DNA of 64,000 nucleotides from Streptomyces asiaticus (lineage in GTDB: Bacteria; Actinomycetota; Actinomycetes; Streptomycetales; Streptomycetaceae): the NCBI RefSeq assembly GCF_018138715.1, contig NZ_JAGSHX010000006.1, forward strand, positions 8,370,001 through 8,434,000, read 5' to 3'. A program made the translations under genes and the position numbers. This document shows, piece after piece, positions 34,772-45,859 of the stretch (position 1 is its first letter; each line of letters starts with the position of its first letter). The notes below the pieces were generated by a model. That model was not told where the DNA came from. It searched no databases and saw only the letters and a program-made list of their open reading frames with translations.

Positions 34772-37219
34772 ATGGGCACAATCCTGGAGCCAGAACGACC
34801 GCACCACACCGGATCGGGGGACACGGTGCCATCGACCATGCGTACGGACACACCGGCCGACGCGTCGGAACACGCGAAAACAGCCCGCAAGGGCGGGGCG
34901 CCACCACCCGATCTGGAACTCCTCGTGCACGGAGTGGGCGGCACCACCCCCGCGGAGATGCTGGGCGATCCGCGCACCGGCCTGGTCACCGGCGACGAGA
35001 CCGCGGCGGTCTACCGCAGGGCGGACGACATCGACGCCGAGCAGCGCCCGCCGGAGGACCGCGAGGGCCCGGACCGTGACGGCCCGATCCGCGAGGCGTA
35101 CGTCTGGTGCAACCTCACCTCGGGCAACAGCTCCCGGGCCCTGTGGCTGCTCTTACTGCCGTTCATGGTCGCCAACCTCGCCCACTGGATGCGGCCCCCG
35201 GCCGACCGGCGCGAGCGGACCGTGCGCACCTACGGCCTGCTCGTCCGGCTCGTGGCGCTCACCCTGACCGTGCTGCTGATCGCCGGGGCCTGCGAGGTGG
35301 CCCTGGACCTGGTCGCCTGGCAGTGCGCCGGTTCGGCCGACTGCGCCGGGGGGAAGTCCTGGCTCGGCTTCCTGTCCCCGGAGAACCACGGCTGGTGGAG
35401 CCAGCCCGGCCGCAGGCTCGCGCTCGCCGCGGTGCTGCCCGGCGCGCTCACCGGACTGCTGTGGTACCTGTCCAACCGCACCTGGAGCGCGTACGAGGCC
35501 TCCCCGCCGCTGGAGCGCCCCGTCGACGAGTCCGCGCCCGAGGCGGGCAACCGCCCCGCGCTGTGCCTGCCCGGCTTCTGGTACGGCCGCAGGATCGTCG
35601 CCCGGCTGCGCGCCGCGCACACCGCTGCGGGCTTCCTCACCATCGCGGCGGGCCTGATCCTGCCCACCACCACCTATGACCGCGAGCCGGGCGGCGGCGG
35701 GCTTCAGGACACCGCGGGCTGGGCGCTGCTGACGCTGCTCTGCGCGGGCGCGGTCACGGTGGTGGCCGTGGTGTGCCACCGCGGCCGCAGCGAGTCCAAG
35801 GTCGACGGGGAGCTGGACCGCCTCACCATCACCGCGCTGCCCGGCGCCGCCCTCGCGGTGCTGGCGCTCTCCGTCCTGTACGCCGGCTGGTCCCGCCCCG
35901 GCTGGGCCTCCACCGACCAGCTGCCGGGCAACAAGGCGTTCTGCGCCATCGCCATCGGGGAGGGCGCGCTGATCGTGACCATGGCGGTGTGCGCCCTGGT
36001 CCTGCACCGGGCGGCGCCCGGCCGCACCCCGCTGTACGGGCTCGCCGGGCCCGCCGTCGCCGTGCTCGCCTGCGGGCTCGGGGCGGTGCTCGCGGGCGGT
36101 GTCGCCCAGCGCTTCGCCGACTGGCTGGACGGCGGCGGCACCCCGGGTGAGGGGCCCGGGATAGCGCCTCCGGTGCTGCTGACCTGGCTGGCCACCGCCA
36201 TCCCCGCCCTGCTGCTGGTCCTGGTCGTCCTGTTGGTGATCTTCACCGTAAGGGTGTGGCGGGTGCGCAACCGGCTGCTGCCGACCATCATGGACGGCTA
36301 TCCGGGGGAGCGGCCCGACGCCGTACGCACCCGGCGGATCGCGGCCACGATCGCCCGCGCGGGCCTCACCGACTCCGCCCCCTGGATCGTCGGCCCGGTC
36401 GCGCTGCTGACCCTGCTGTTCGGCGCCCTGGCCGTCACCGCGGCCTGGGTCACCGACGAGGTGCCGGGGCGGGCCGCCGACGGCGCGCCCGGGGCCGTGG
36501 ACGCCGCCGCCCAGACGGCGCAGGCGCTGGGCTCCTGGCTGATGGGGCTGGCCTTCCTGATGCTGGTCACATTTGCCCGTCGCGCCTACCGCAGCCCCTC
36601 GGCCCGCCGCACCATCGGCATCCTGTGGGACGTGGGCACCTTCTGGCCGCGCGCCGCCCACCCCTTCGCGCCGCCGTGCTACGCCGAGCGGGCGGTGCCC
36701 GACCTGACCTGGCGGATGGAGACCTGGACCCGCCGGCACGGCGGCCGGCTGGTCATCTCCGGCCACTCCCAGGGCAGTGTGCTGGCCGCCGCGGCGGTCT
36801 GGCAGGTGGACCACCGCACCCGCGGCCAGGTCGCGCTGCTCACCTACGGCTCACCGCTGGAGCGGCTCTACGGGCGCTGGTTCCCCGCCTACTTCGGGCC
36901 CACCCAGCTGCTCTCGCTCCACGGTGAGGTGCGCTGCTGGCGCAATCTGTGGCGCTACACCGACCCGATCGGCGGCCCCATCAAGCTGCCCGACGGCAGC
37001 GGGCCCGAGGTCGACTGCGACGCGTTCAAGGACCCGCTGGCCTACGGCCGTACGACCGAACACCCGCTGCCCGCGCCGATCCTGGGACACGGCGACTACC
37101 AGGCCGACCCCGCCTTCGACCGGGAGCGGGCCGGGCTGCTGGCCCGGCTCCCGGAGCAGACGCCGCCACCCGCGGAGGAGGCCGCCGGTCAGATGAGCTC
37201 CGGCAGGTCCTCGGGATAG
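34772..37219 (+). CDS. large multi-pass membrane protein with split alpha/beta-hydrolase motifs; carries a TTA codon
   Basis: The 815-residue protein has an N-terminal cytoplasmic part with LLVHGVGGTTP at residues 50-60, an HGxG-like oxyanion-hole motif. About nine or ten helices span residues 124-560. The C-terminal domain has the lipase nucleophile elbow G664-H-S666-Q-G668 and a later GHGDY (H773), a candidate catalytic His. This suggests one hydrolase fold interrupted by a membrane block. Codon 128 is TTA, translated only by the bldA tRNA in Streptomyces, so expression is probably developmental. The ATG follows GGGGAAGG; a GTG at 34826 is possible. It overlaps the convergent AAA gene by 31 bp. 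Function unknown. Confidence 0.8.
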   Translation: MGTILEPERPHHTGSGDTVPSTMRTDTPADASEHAKTARKGGAPPPDLELLVHGVGGTTPAEMLGDPRTGLVTGDETAAVYRRADDIDAEQRPPEDREGPDRDGPIREAYVWCNLTSGNSSRALWLLLLPFMVANLAHWMRPPADRRERTVRTYGLLVRLVALTLTVLLIAGACEVALDLVAWQCAGSADCAGGKSWLGFLSPENHGWWSQPGRRLALAAVLPGALTGLLWYLSNRTWSAYEASPPLERPVDESAPEAGNRPALCLPGFWYGRRIVARLRAAHTAAGFLTIAAGLILPTTTYDREPGGGGLQDTAGWALLTLLCAGAVTVVAVVCHRGRSESKVDGELDRLTITALPGAALAVLALSVLYAGWSRPGWASTDQLPGNKAFCAIAIGEGALIVTMAVCALVLHRAAPGRTPLYGLAGPAVAVLACGLGAVLAGGVAQRFADWLDGGGTPGEGPGIAPPVLLTWLATAIPALLLVLVVLLVIFTVRVWRVRNRLLPTIMDGYPGERPDAVRTRRIAATIARAGLTDSAPWIVGPVALLTLLFGALAVTAAWVTDEVPGRAADGAPGAVDAAAQTAQALGSWLMGLAFLMLVTFARRAYRSPSARRTIGILWDVGTFWPRAAHPFAPPCYAERAVPDLTWRMETWTRRHGGRLVISGHSQGSVLAAAAVWQVDHRTRGQVALLTYGSPLERLYGRWFPAYFGPTQLLSLHGEVRCWRNLWRYTDPIGGPIKLPDGSGPEVDCDAFKDPLAYGRTTEHPLPAPILGHGDYQADPAFDRERAGLLARLPEQTPPPAEEAAGQMSSGRSSG

Positions 37220-39624
37220 AGCAGTGTGAGGTCGTCCGTGGTCGGGTCGCTCAGCTGGGCGACCCGGCCCGCGTGCCGCTCCACCATCGCCTCGAAGGTC
37301 TGCCGTGCGGTGCGGCCGTTCCCGAACGCCGGGCCCTTGGGAAGCGCCGTGAAGTACTTCAGCAGCCCCTCCGACGCCCCCTCGCCGATCCGGTACTCAT
37401 GCTCCTCGGCCTGCTGCTCCACGATCCGCAGCAGCTCCTCCGGGCTGTAGTCGCCGAAGGTGATGGTGCGCGAGAAACGGGAGGCCACACCGGGGTTGAC
37501 GGACAGGAAGCGCTCCATCTCCGCCGTGTACCCCGCGACGATGACCACCACCGAGTCCCGGTGGTCCTCCATCAGCTTGACCAGGGTGTCTATGGCCTCC
37601 CGGCCGAAGTCCCGGCCGGAGTCCTCCGGGGAGAGGGCGTACGCCTCGTCGATGAACAGCACCCCGCCGCGCGCCCGGTCGAACGCCTCCTGGGTGCGGA
37701 TGGCCGTGGAGCCGATGTGCTCACCGACCAGGTCCACCCGGGAGACCTCCACCAGATGGCCGCGCTCCAGCACCCCGAGGGAGGCCAGGATCTCCCCGTA
37801 GAGCCGGGCGACCGTCGTCTTACCGGTGCCGGGGGAGCCGGTGAAGACCAGATGGCGGCGGACGGAGGCGGCCTTGAGCCCGGCCTCCTGACGCCGCCGG
37901 CCCACCTCGATCATGTCGGTGAGGGCCCGCACCTCGCGCTTGACGCTCTCCAGCCCGACCAGCGCGTCCAGTTCGCCCAGCACCGCCGTGGACGGGCGGA
38001 CGGCGACCGGGGGCTCGGCGGCGGGCGCGGAGGTCTGGGCGGCTCGCTGCGCCGGGACGCCGCCCAGCAGCCCGCCCGTCGAGGCGGTCTCCACGGCGGG
38101 GGCGGTGATCTGGGGCTGGCCGGGCGCGCCCGGGGAGCCCAGCGCCGTGGTGGCGCTCTCGTCGCTGGTGCAGTCCTCGACGACCGGCCCCGCCTCGGAG
38201 AACTCGTAGCCCCCGCGCGCACACCGCTCCGTACGGCACCGGGTCAGGGTGGTGCGGCAGCCGTCGATGATGTGGAAGCCATACCCCCCGCTGCCGGTCA
38301 CCCGGCAGCCGGTGAAGGTGCCCCGGCCCTCGGCGGAGACATAGAACCCGGCCTCCGTCGGCCCGGAGACCGTGGTGCGCTCGACCGTCGGATCGGCGCC
38401 CTTGGTGACGATCACTCCGGTGGCGGCACCGTCTATGGTGCAGTTGGCGAGCGTGCCGCCGCTGCCGTGGTCACGGAACCACGCCCCGGTGGCCGCCTCC
38501 CGGATGCGGCAGTCGTCCAGCTGGACGATGGCCCCGTCGCTGACCGAGACCGCGGTGGAGCGCACCTGGGACAGATCGCTGTCGACCACATCGACCCGCG
38601 ACCCCCGGTCCAGGACGAACAGGGCGTCCGGCACCTCGCGCACCCGGCACGAGTCGAGCACCGCGGTCGCCCCGTCGCTCACCCACACCGCCGGATAGTC
38701 GCCGGTGCTCTCGTGCAGCTCGCACTGGTTGGCGTCCACCCGGGTGCCCGGATCCCACACCGACAGGCCGTTGCGCCCGAACCGGCGCACCGTGGAGCGG
38801 GTCAGCGTCAGCACCGAACGCGACCTCAGGTCGATCGCGTTCTCCGGGATGTCATGGATCTCGCAGTCGGCGAGCGTGAGCACCGCGTCCGTGTCCAGGT
38901 TGACCCCGTCCCCCGTCGTACGGTGCACCCGGCAGTCGGTCAGAATCCCGGTCGCGCGCCCGGAGACCTGCACCCCGGCGCCCCGGATCTCGTACACCTC
39001 ACAGCCGACGGCCTCCAGCGACGAGCCCTCGCCGGTCAGCGAGAACCCCGCCCCGGAGGCGTGGTGCACCCGGCAGCGGTCCAGGCGCGGACGGGCGCCG
39101 CCGCGCACCGCCACCCCGGACTGCCCGGCGGCCACCACCTCGCACTCCTCGAACACCCCGCCCGCGCCGTCCAGCACGCTGAGCCCGACGCCCGCGGGGT
39201 TGTCCACGGTGCAGCGCCGCACGGTCGGGCGGGCGCCGCCGCGCACCTCGATGCCGACCGCCGAGCGCGTGGCGACCCGTACGTCCGTCAGCTCCGGGGT
39301 GCCGTCCTCGATCAGCAGCGCGGGGGCGGCCGAGTCCTGGCCCTCGACATGCAGATCCTGGACCACGGCGGAGGCCCGTACCGTCAGGGCGACTCCGTCC
39401 ACCGGTGCGATCCGCACCGAACCGCGCGCCGAGCCCTCGGGCCCGCGCAGGGTGACGGCCCGGCCCACCACCAGATTCTCGCGGTAGGTGCCGGGCGAGA
39501 TGGAGAGCACATCACCGTCCCCGGCGGCCTCCAGGGCCGCCGTGAGGGAGGCGTACTCTCCGGTGCGGCGCCGCCACCGCGACGTTCCGCTGTGCGTCAC
39601 CTGGACGACCGAGCCCTGTGCCAT
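37189..39624 (-). CDS. right-handed beta-helix protein fused to CbxX/CfqX-type AAA+ ATPase
   Basis: In this 811-residue protein, residues ~30-480 are a parallel beta-helix made of about twenty coils of the type GVxVRGGARPxLxxCRV (NosD/CASH-like). A Pro/Ala linker follows, then an AAA+ domain with Walker A GSPGTGKTT near residue 598, Walker B GVLFIDEAYAL, and the sensor/arginine region FSRTITFGDYSPEELLRI. The ATPase resembles CbxX rubisco activases and EccA of type VII secretion. The beta-helix could bind a polysaccharide or protein. It is cytoplasmic, with no signal. The ATG gives MAQGSVVQVTHSG. Its 3' end overlaps the convergent hydrolase-like gene. Confidence 0.85.
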   Translation of the reverse strand: MAQGSVVQVTHSGTSRWRRRTGEYASLTAALEAAGDGDVLSISPGTYRENLVVGRAVTLRGPEGSARGSVRIAPVDGVALTVRASAVVQDLHVEGQDSAAPALLIEDGTPELTDVRVATRSAVGIEVRGGARPTVRRCTVDNPAGVGLSVLDGAGGVFEECEVVAAGQSGVAVRGGARPRLDRCRVHHASGAGFSLTGEGSSLEAVGCEVYEIRGAGVQVSGRATGILTDCRVHRTTGDGVNLDTDAVLTLADCEIHDIPENAIDLRSRSVLTLTRSTVRRFGRNGLSVWDPGTRVDANQCELHESTGDYPAVWVSDGATAVLDSCRVREVPDALFVLDRGSRVDVVDSDLSQVRSTAVSVSDGAIVQLDDCRIREAATGAWFRDHGSGGTLANCTIDGAATGVIVTKGADPTVERTTVSGPTEAGFYVSAEGRGTFTGCRVTGSGGYGFHIIDGCRTTLTRCRTERCARGGYEFSEAGPVVEDCTSDESATTALGSPGAPGQPQITAPAVETASTGGLLGGVPAQRAAQTSAPAAEPPVAVRPSTAVLGELDALVGLESVKREVRALTDMIEVGRRRQEAGLKAASVRRHLVFTGSPGTGKTTVARLYGEILASLGVLERGHLVEVSRVDLVGEHIGSTAIRTQEAFDRARGGVLFIDEAYALSPEDSGRDFGREAIDTLVKLMEDHRDSVVVIVAGYTAEMERFLSVNPGVASRFSRTITFGDYSPEELLRIVEQQAEEHEYRIGEGASEGLLKYFTALPKGPAFGNGRTARQTFEAMVERHAGRVAQLSDPTTDDLTLLYPEDLPELI

Positions 39625-39815
39625 GGTGCTGCTGTGCCCCCACCTCGTGCGTTGCCGGTGTGCGCGCCTGACCGCCGCTGCTGACTGCCGCTGCGCATAT
39701 GGAATGCCCCACCGTAGCGTGCGCGAGGCGCCATGAGTTGACGTGGCTGTGGAGCACGGGGGGAGTTGTGTGTTCGTATGACAACTCCCGGCCGGGCGTT
39801 GCCCGCTCGCACGGG

Positions 39816-40418
39816 TCAGCTGTCGGCGTCCGCCCGTCCCCAGTCTTGACCGGCCCGCTCCCAGGCGATGCCCCACTGTGTGTAGCGCCGGCGCATGAGC
39901 CGCCATACGACCAGCCGCCGGGCGCCGTCCACCAGGACCGCCGTCACCCCGGCCGCGCCGATTCCGGCCAGCACGGCGTGGGTGGTGGCCGTCGCGGTGT
40001 CCAGCGGGCGGCCCACCGGGCGACCGTGGTCATCGGTCCAGATCCGGAACCGCTCACCGGGATCAGCGCCGGGATGAGCGCCCAGCGTGCCCTCGTGGCT
40101 GCTGCCGTCCGGCCCCGTCCAGTGGGCGAGGACGCGGCGATGGGCGTCTCTCGCGGAAGCGGTCTCGGGGTCGGAGTCGATGGGTGGATGCGGCAGCACC
40201 TTGACCACGGTGGCCGAGAGCGGATGACGCTCGGCGCGCTGCTTCTGCGCGGCCTTCACCAGCGCCCCGTGTGCCAGGGACCCCGACGTCCAGCCGACGG
40301 CGGGGGCGACGAGCAGGATGAGCACCGCGGCGATCAGCGCCGCACACGCCTCCATCACGTCCGTCTTACGGCGCAGCGGGTTGCGCCGCCAGCGCCACAG
40401 CCCCCAGATCATTCGCAT
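39816..40418 (-). CDS. Rv1733c-like two-helix membrane protein
   Basis: The 200-residue protein starts with WGLWRWRRNPLRRKTDVMEAC, then a membrane helix (ALIAAVLILLVAPAVGW, residues 27-43). An outside domain of about 100 residues has TGPDGSSHEGTLGAHPGADPGERFRIWTDDHGRPVGRP. A second helix lies near residues 147-166, with a basic tail. This matches the mycobacterial Rv1733c family, a member of the DosR dormancy regulon whose biochemical role is unknown. It lies 81 bp downstream of the DosS-like kinase on the same strand, which supports a shared dormancy or hypoxia context. Confidence 0.82.
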   Translation of the reverse strand: MRMIWGLWRWRRNPLRRKTDVMEACAALIAAVLILLVAPAVGWTSGSLAHGALVKAAQKQRAERHPLSATVVKVLPHPPIDSDPETASARDAHRRVLAHWTGPDGSSHEGTLGAHPGADPGERFRIWTDDHGRPVGRPLDTATATTHAVLAGIGAAGVTAVLVDGARRLVVWRLMRRRYTQWGIAWERAGQDWGRADADS

Positions 40419-40499
40419 GGATCACATACCCCCTTCCCCATTCGTGAGTACCGCATGGCGGGCCGGATATGCGCGTTATTCGGTGGAGAGAGAGCAATA

Positions 40500-43404
<2,905 letters not shown>

Positions 43405-43465
43405 CTGGAAATGTCCCTTCCCATTGTCCCGCCGAAGCGGTCGCCGAGGGAGTCCGGCGGCTCAC

Positions 43466-43891
43466 TCAGCGCAGCCGCATGGCCAGTGTCACCACGGCGC
43501 CCACCGCCCCCGCGCTGATCACCAGCCGGTCGGTGACCAGCTGGGTCAGCCACAGGCCGCGGCCGCTGGTCGCGCCGTCCAGCCCCGGCAGGATCCGCGG
43601 GATGACGTCCTCGGAGAAGCCGGGGCCGGAGTCGCTGATCCGGCACTCCAGCTCGTCGCCGATCCGCCGCAGCAGCAGGGATCCGGTGCCGCCCGCGTGC
43701 TCGATGGCGTTGTTGGCGATCTCGTCCACGGCCAGCACGAAGTCCCCGCGGCGGGTCTCGCTGAGCCCGGCCCAGGCCGCGCACTCCTCGACCTGCACCC
43801 GCAGCCGGGGCAGCTCATCGGCGGTGAAATGACGGTGGAGCAGGTGTTCTCCGGCTCGATCGGCGGACCGACGACGAGGGTCGGCTAGCAC
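43466..43891 (-). CDS. RsbW-like anti-sigma-type ATP-binding protein
   Basis: The 141-residue GHKL ATPase (HATPase_c_2) has FVLAVDEIANNAIEHAGGTG (N box) and ATSGRGLWLTQLVTDRL (G2 box). The N-terminal helix RVQVEECAAWAGLSETRR is the usual dimer region. It should phosphorylate an anti-sigma antagonist or hold a stress sigma factor. The GTG start has GGGAGG 5 nt upstream. It is divergent from the cyclic-nucleotide-domain gene across 260 bp rich in inverted repeats, and reads toward the Usp gene 61 bp away. Confidence 0.85.
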   Translation of the reverse strand: MLADPRRRSADRAGEHLLHRHFTADELPRLRVQVEECAAWAGLSETRRGDFVLAVDEIANNAIEHAGGTGSLLLRRIGDELECRISDSGPGFSEDVIPRILPGLDGATSGRGLWLTQLVTDRLVISAGAVGAVVTLAMRLR

Positions 43892-43991
43892 CAGTGCCTC
43901 CCGTTTGGTGACGAGTACGAGCGACAACACAGGGTCGGTGAAGCAGCCGAGGGTACGGGGAGCGGCCTCTCATTGGTCACGACGACCACGA

Positions 43992-44003
43992 ATGACATGT
44001 CAT
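43992..44003. promoter_or_regulatory. 12-bp perfect palindrome ATGACATGTCAT
   Basis: It lies in the divergent region between the RsbW-like and cyclic-nucleotide-domain genes. Perfect symmetry and lower GC than its surroundings suggest a protein binding site. No regulator can be named. Confidence 0.5.
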
Positions 44004-44035
44004 ATCGGAAACGTGACCGAAAATGGGTAAGGGTG

Positions 44036-44065
44036 AAGCGATACCCGATCGACGGTGTATCGCTT
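44036..44065. promoter_or_regulatory. 9-bp inverted repeat AAGCGATAC-N12-GTATCGCTT
   Basis: Perfect 9-bp arms (44036-44044, 44057-44065) are separated by 12 nt, so the half-site centres are 21 bp apart, two helical turns. It sits 86 bp upstream of the cyclic-nucleotide-domain gene. It could be an operator for a dimeric regulator or a hairpin. Confidence 0.55.
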
Positions 44066-44151
44066 CGGATCGGCTGTCTCTCGTATCCACAGCTCGCCCG
44101 CTCAGAGACCGCCGAGGGGCGAGGGGGGAGAGGAGACGGCAGAGTGAGGTC

Positions 44152-44601
44152 ATGATGGGACTGCTGAGCGCGCTGAAGACCGAACACCGTGAGCGGCTGA
44201 TGGCGCTCGCCCACGATGTGTCCTTCCCCTCGGGCGGCCGCATCTTCGAGGAAGGCCGTAAGGCCGACCGTTTCTGGATCATCCGCACCGGCGCGGTCAC
44301 CCTCGATCTGCATGTCCCGGGGCGGCGGGCCGCGGTGATCGAGACCCTCGGCCCCGGAGAGCTCATCGGCTGGTCCTGGCTCTTCCCGCCGGACACCTGG
44401 CACCTGGGCGCGGAGGCGCTCAGCCCGGTGCGCGCACACGAGTTCAACGCCGAGGCGGTGCGCCGGCTGTGCGACGAGGACCCGGAACTCGGCTACGCCC
44501 TCGCGTTGGCCTGCGCTCAGGTGATCGGACGCCGGCTCCAGAGCGCCCGCACCCGGCTGCTGGATCTGTACGGGCCCTACGCGGGTGGAATCTCGCCATG
44601 A
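44152..44601 (+). CDS. cyclic-nucleotide-binding-domain protein (Crp-like, no HTH)
   Basis: The 149-residue protein carries only the cNMP-binding beta-roll (VSFPSGGRIFEEGRKADRFWIIRTGAVTLDLHVPGRRAAVIETLGPGELIGWSWLFP). The C-helix is QVIGRRLQSARTRLLDLYG. No helix-turn-helix follows, so it is not a complete Crp/Fnr regulator; it may bind a nucleotide or act through partners. Similar stand-alone proteins occur near universal stress genes in actinobacteria. ATG at 44152 or the next codon is used. It is followed by the DevR-type regulator 140 bp downstream. Confidence 0.85.
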   Translation: MMGLLSALKTEHRERLMALAHDVSFPSGGRIFEEGRKADRFWIIRTGAVTLDLHVPGRRAAVIETLGPGELIGWSWLFPPDTWHLGAEALSPVRAHEFNAEAVRRLCDEDPELGYALALACAQVIGRRLQSARTRLLDLYGPYAGGISP

Positions 44602-44647
44602 CCGGGCCCTCGCCATGACCGGGCCGGAGGGTGCGGCGGGCGGCCCG

Positions 44648-44663
44648 GGGGCCGAATGGCCCC
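44648..44663. promoter_or_regulatory. GGGGCC-GAAT-GGCCCC palindrome upstream of the DevR-type regulator
   Basis: Perfect 6-bp arms flank a 4-nt centre, 79 bp before the regulator's GTG. A second, similar palindrome lies at 45728-45741. GC-rich inverted sites of this size resemble DosR/DevR-type boxes, so autoregulation is plausible (inference). Confidence 0.6.
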
Positions 44664-44741
44664 TTACGCTTCCCCGCGCCAGAACGTGAAGCTGGGCAGC
44701 CGGATCGCGACCGGCGACCCGCGCGCCATGGAGGAGAGGCC

Positions 44742-45434
44742 GTGCCCCAGACAGTCGACCCCGACGGCCCCATCGGGGTCTTTCTGCTCGACGACCACGA
44801 GGTGGTGCGGCGCGGACTGCGTGATCTGCTCGACGCCGAATCCGATCTGAAGGTGGTCGGCGAGGCGGCCAACGCCCGCGAGGCCATCGCCCGCGCCCCC
44901 GCCGTACGGCCACACGTCGCGGTGCTCGACGTACGGCTCGGCTCCTCGGGCGAGGGCGGGGACCACGAAGGGATCGAGGTCTGCCGGGAGTTGCGGGCCC
45001 GGCTCCCCGACCTCGCCTGTCTGATGCTGACGTCCTTCGACGACGACGAGGCGCTGTTCGACGCCATCATGGCCGGGGCCGCGGGCTATGTGCTCAAGCA
45101 GATCAACGGGTCCGACCTGGTGTCGGCGGTGCGCACGGTGGCCGAAGGCCGCTCCATGCTCGACCCCGGCGCCACCTCCCGGGTGATGGCCCGGCTGCGC
45201 GGCCCCGCGCCCAGCGGGCCCGTGGAACTGGAGAAGCTGTCCCCGCGGGAGCGGGAGATCCTCCAGCTCATCGGCGACGGACTGACCAACAGGCAGATCG
45301 CCGAGCGGCTGTTCCTGGCCGAGAAGACCGTCAAGAACCGCATCTCCTCGATCCTGTCCAAGCTGGGCGTGGGGCGGCGCATCCAGGCCGCGGTGATCGC
45401 CGAGCGGATCAAGGAGCGCGAAGCGGGTCAGTGA
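44742..45434 (+). CDS. DevR/DosR-type response regulator
   Basis: The 230-residue NarL-family regulator has acidic pocket LLDDHE, phospho-acceptor D63 (VAVLDVRLG), switch Thr in MLTSFDD and conserved Lys in YVLKQINGSD. The HTH is LSPREREILQLIGDGLTNRQIAERLFLAEKTVKNRISSILSKLGV, very close to mycobacterial DevR (LTNRQI, MFLAEKTVKNR). The receiver carries a short acidic insert (GSSGEGGDHEG), also seen in DevR-like proteins. The GTG start follows GAGGAGAGG. With the DosS-like kinase and its neighbours it forms a dormancy-type stress module. Confidence 0.92.
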   Translation: MPQTVDPDGPIGVFLLDDHEVVRRGLRDLLDAESDLKVVGEAANAREAIARAPAVRPHVAVLDVRLGSSGEGGDHEGIEVCRELRARLPDLACLMLTSFDDDEALFDAIMAGAAGYVLKQINGSDLVSAVRTVAEGRSMLDPGATSRVMARLRGPAPSGPVELEKLSPREREILQLIGDGLTNRQIAERLFLAEKTVKNRISSILSKLGVGRRIQAAVIAERIKEREAGQ

Positions 45435-45859
45435 GCCCGTGGGCGATGCCCGGTGCGGGTATCCGGTCCGGATGACGCCCTTACGGTCGCCGCCATGGAC
45501 GGTGGTGGCCGCCACGATAGCGGTGGCCGCCATCCACGGCGGCCGCGTGTGTTTCGCGTGGAGCGCGAGACCGGTCCCCTACCGGCCCCGCGCCCCACGC
45601 CGAGCGGGGCGGGACCGGTCGACATGCTCATCACCGCAGTGGAGTGAGAGCCCGGCCCACCCCGGTGGCGGAGTTGGCTCGCGGAACTGTTCGGTCCAGC
45701 ATCGCGGTGCGCCCCGTCGCCGGGTAGGGGCCGAACGGCCCTCATATATCGGGCGCGGACGGCCCTCACAACAAATCAGGGGCCGGACGGGGACACCCCA
45801 TCCGGCCCGGACCTTCCCGCGACCGGGCACAGCCCGGTCGCATCACCTCCCGACGTGTG
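45435..45859. other. 425-bp gene-free region between convergent genes
   Basis: Several open frames cross it but none has protein-like composition or a ribosome site. It contains a 20-bp CCTTACGG-type repeat copy (45477-45496), GGTGGCCGCC-rich direct repeats near 45505-45545, and a GGGCC palindrome with two degenerate neighbours at 45728-45795. Confidence 0.55.
45728..45741. promoter_or_regulatory. GGGCC-GAAC-GGCCC palindrome with flanking half-copies
   Basis: The palindrome is followed by a related GGGCGCGGACGGCCC (45751-45765) and a half-copy GGGGCCGGACGGGG (from 45779). The sequence ACGGCCCTCA is repeated. It matches the site upstream of the DevR-type gene, but no obvious gene start is next to it. 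Confidence 0.5.

Noticed and set aside
37189..39624. EccA component of a type VII secretion locus
   Set aside because: The AAA domain is related, but no EccB/C/D/E, Esx or mycosin genes are in the window and the N-terminus is a beta-helix rather than TPR.
45428..45769. Open frame in the gap after the DevR-type gene
   Set aside because: Arg/Pro/Gly-rich composition, no ribosome site and no recognisable fold; typical of frames opposite high-GC DNA.
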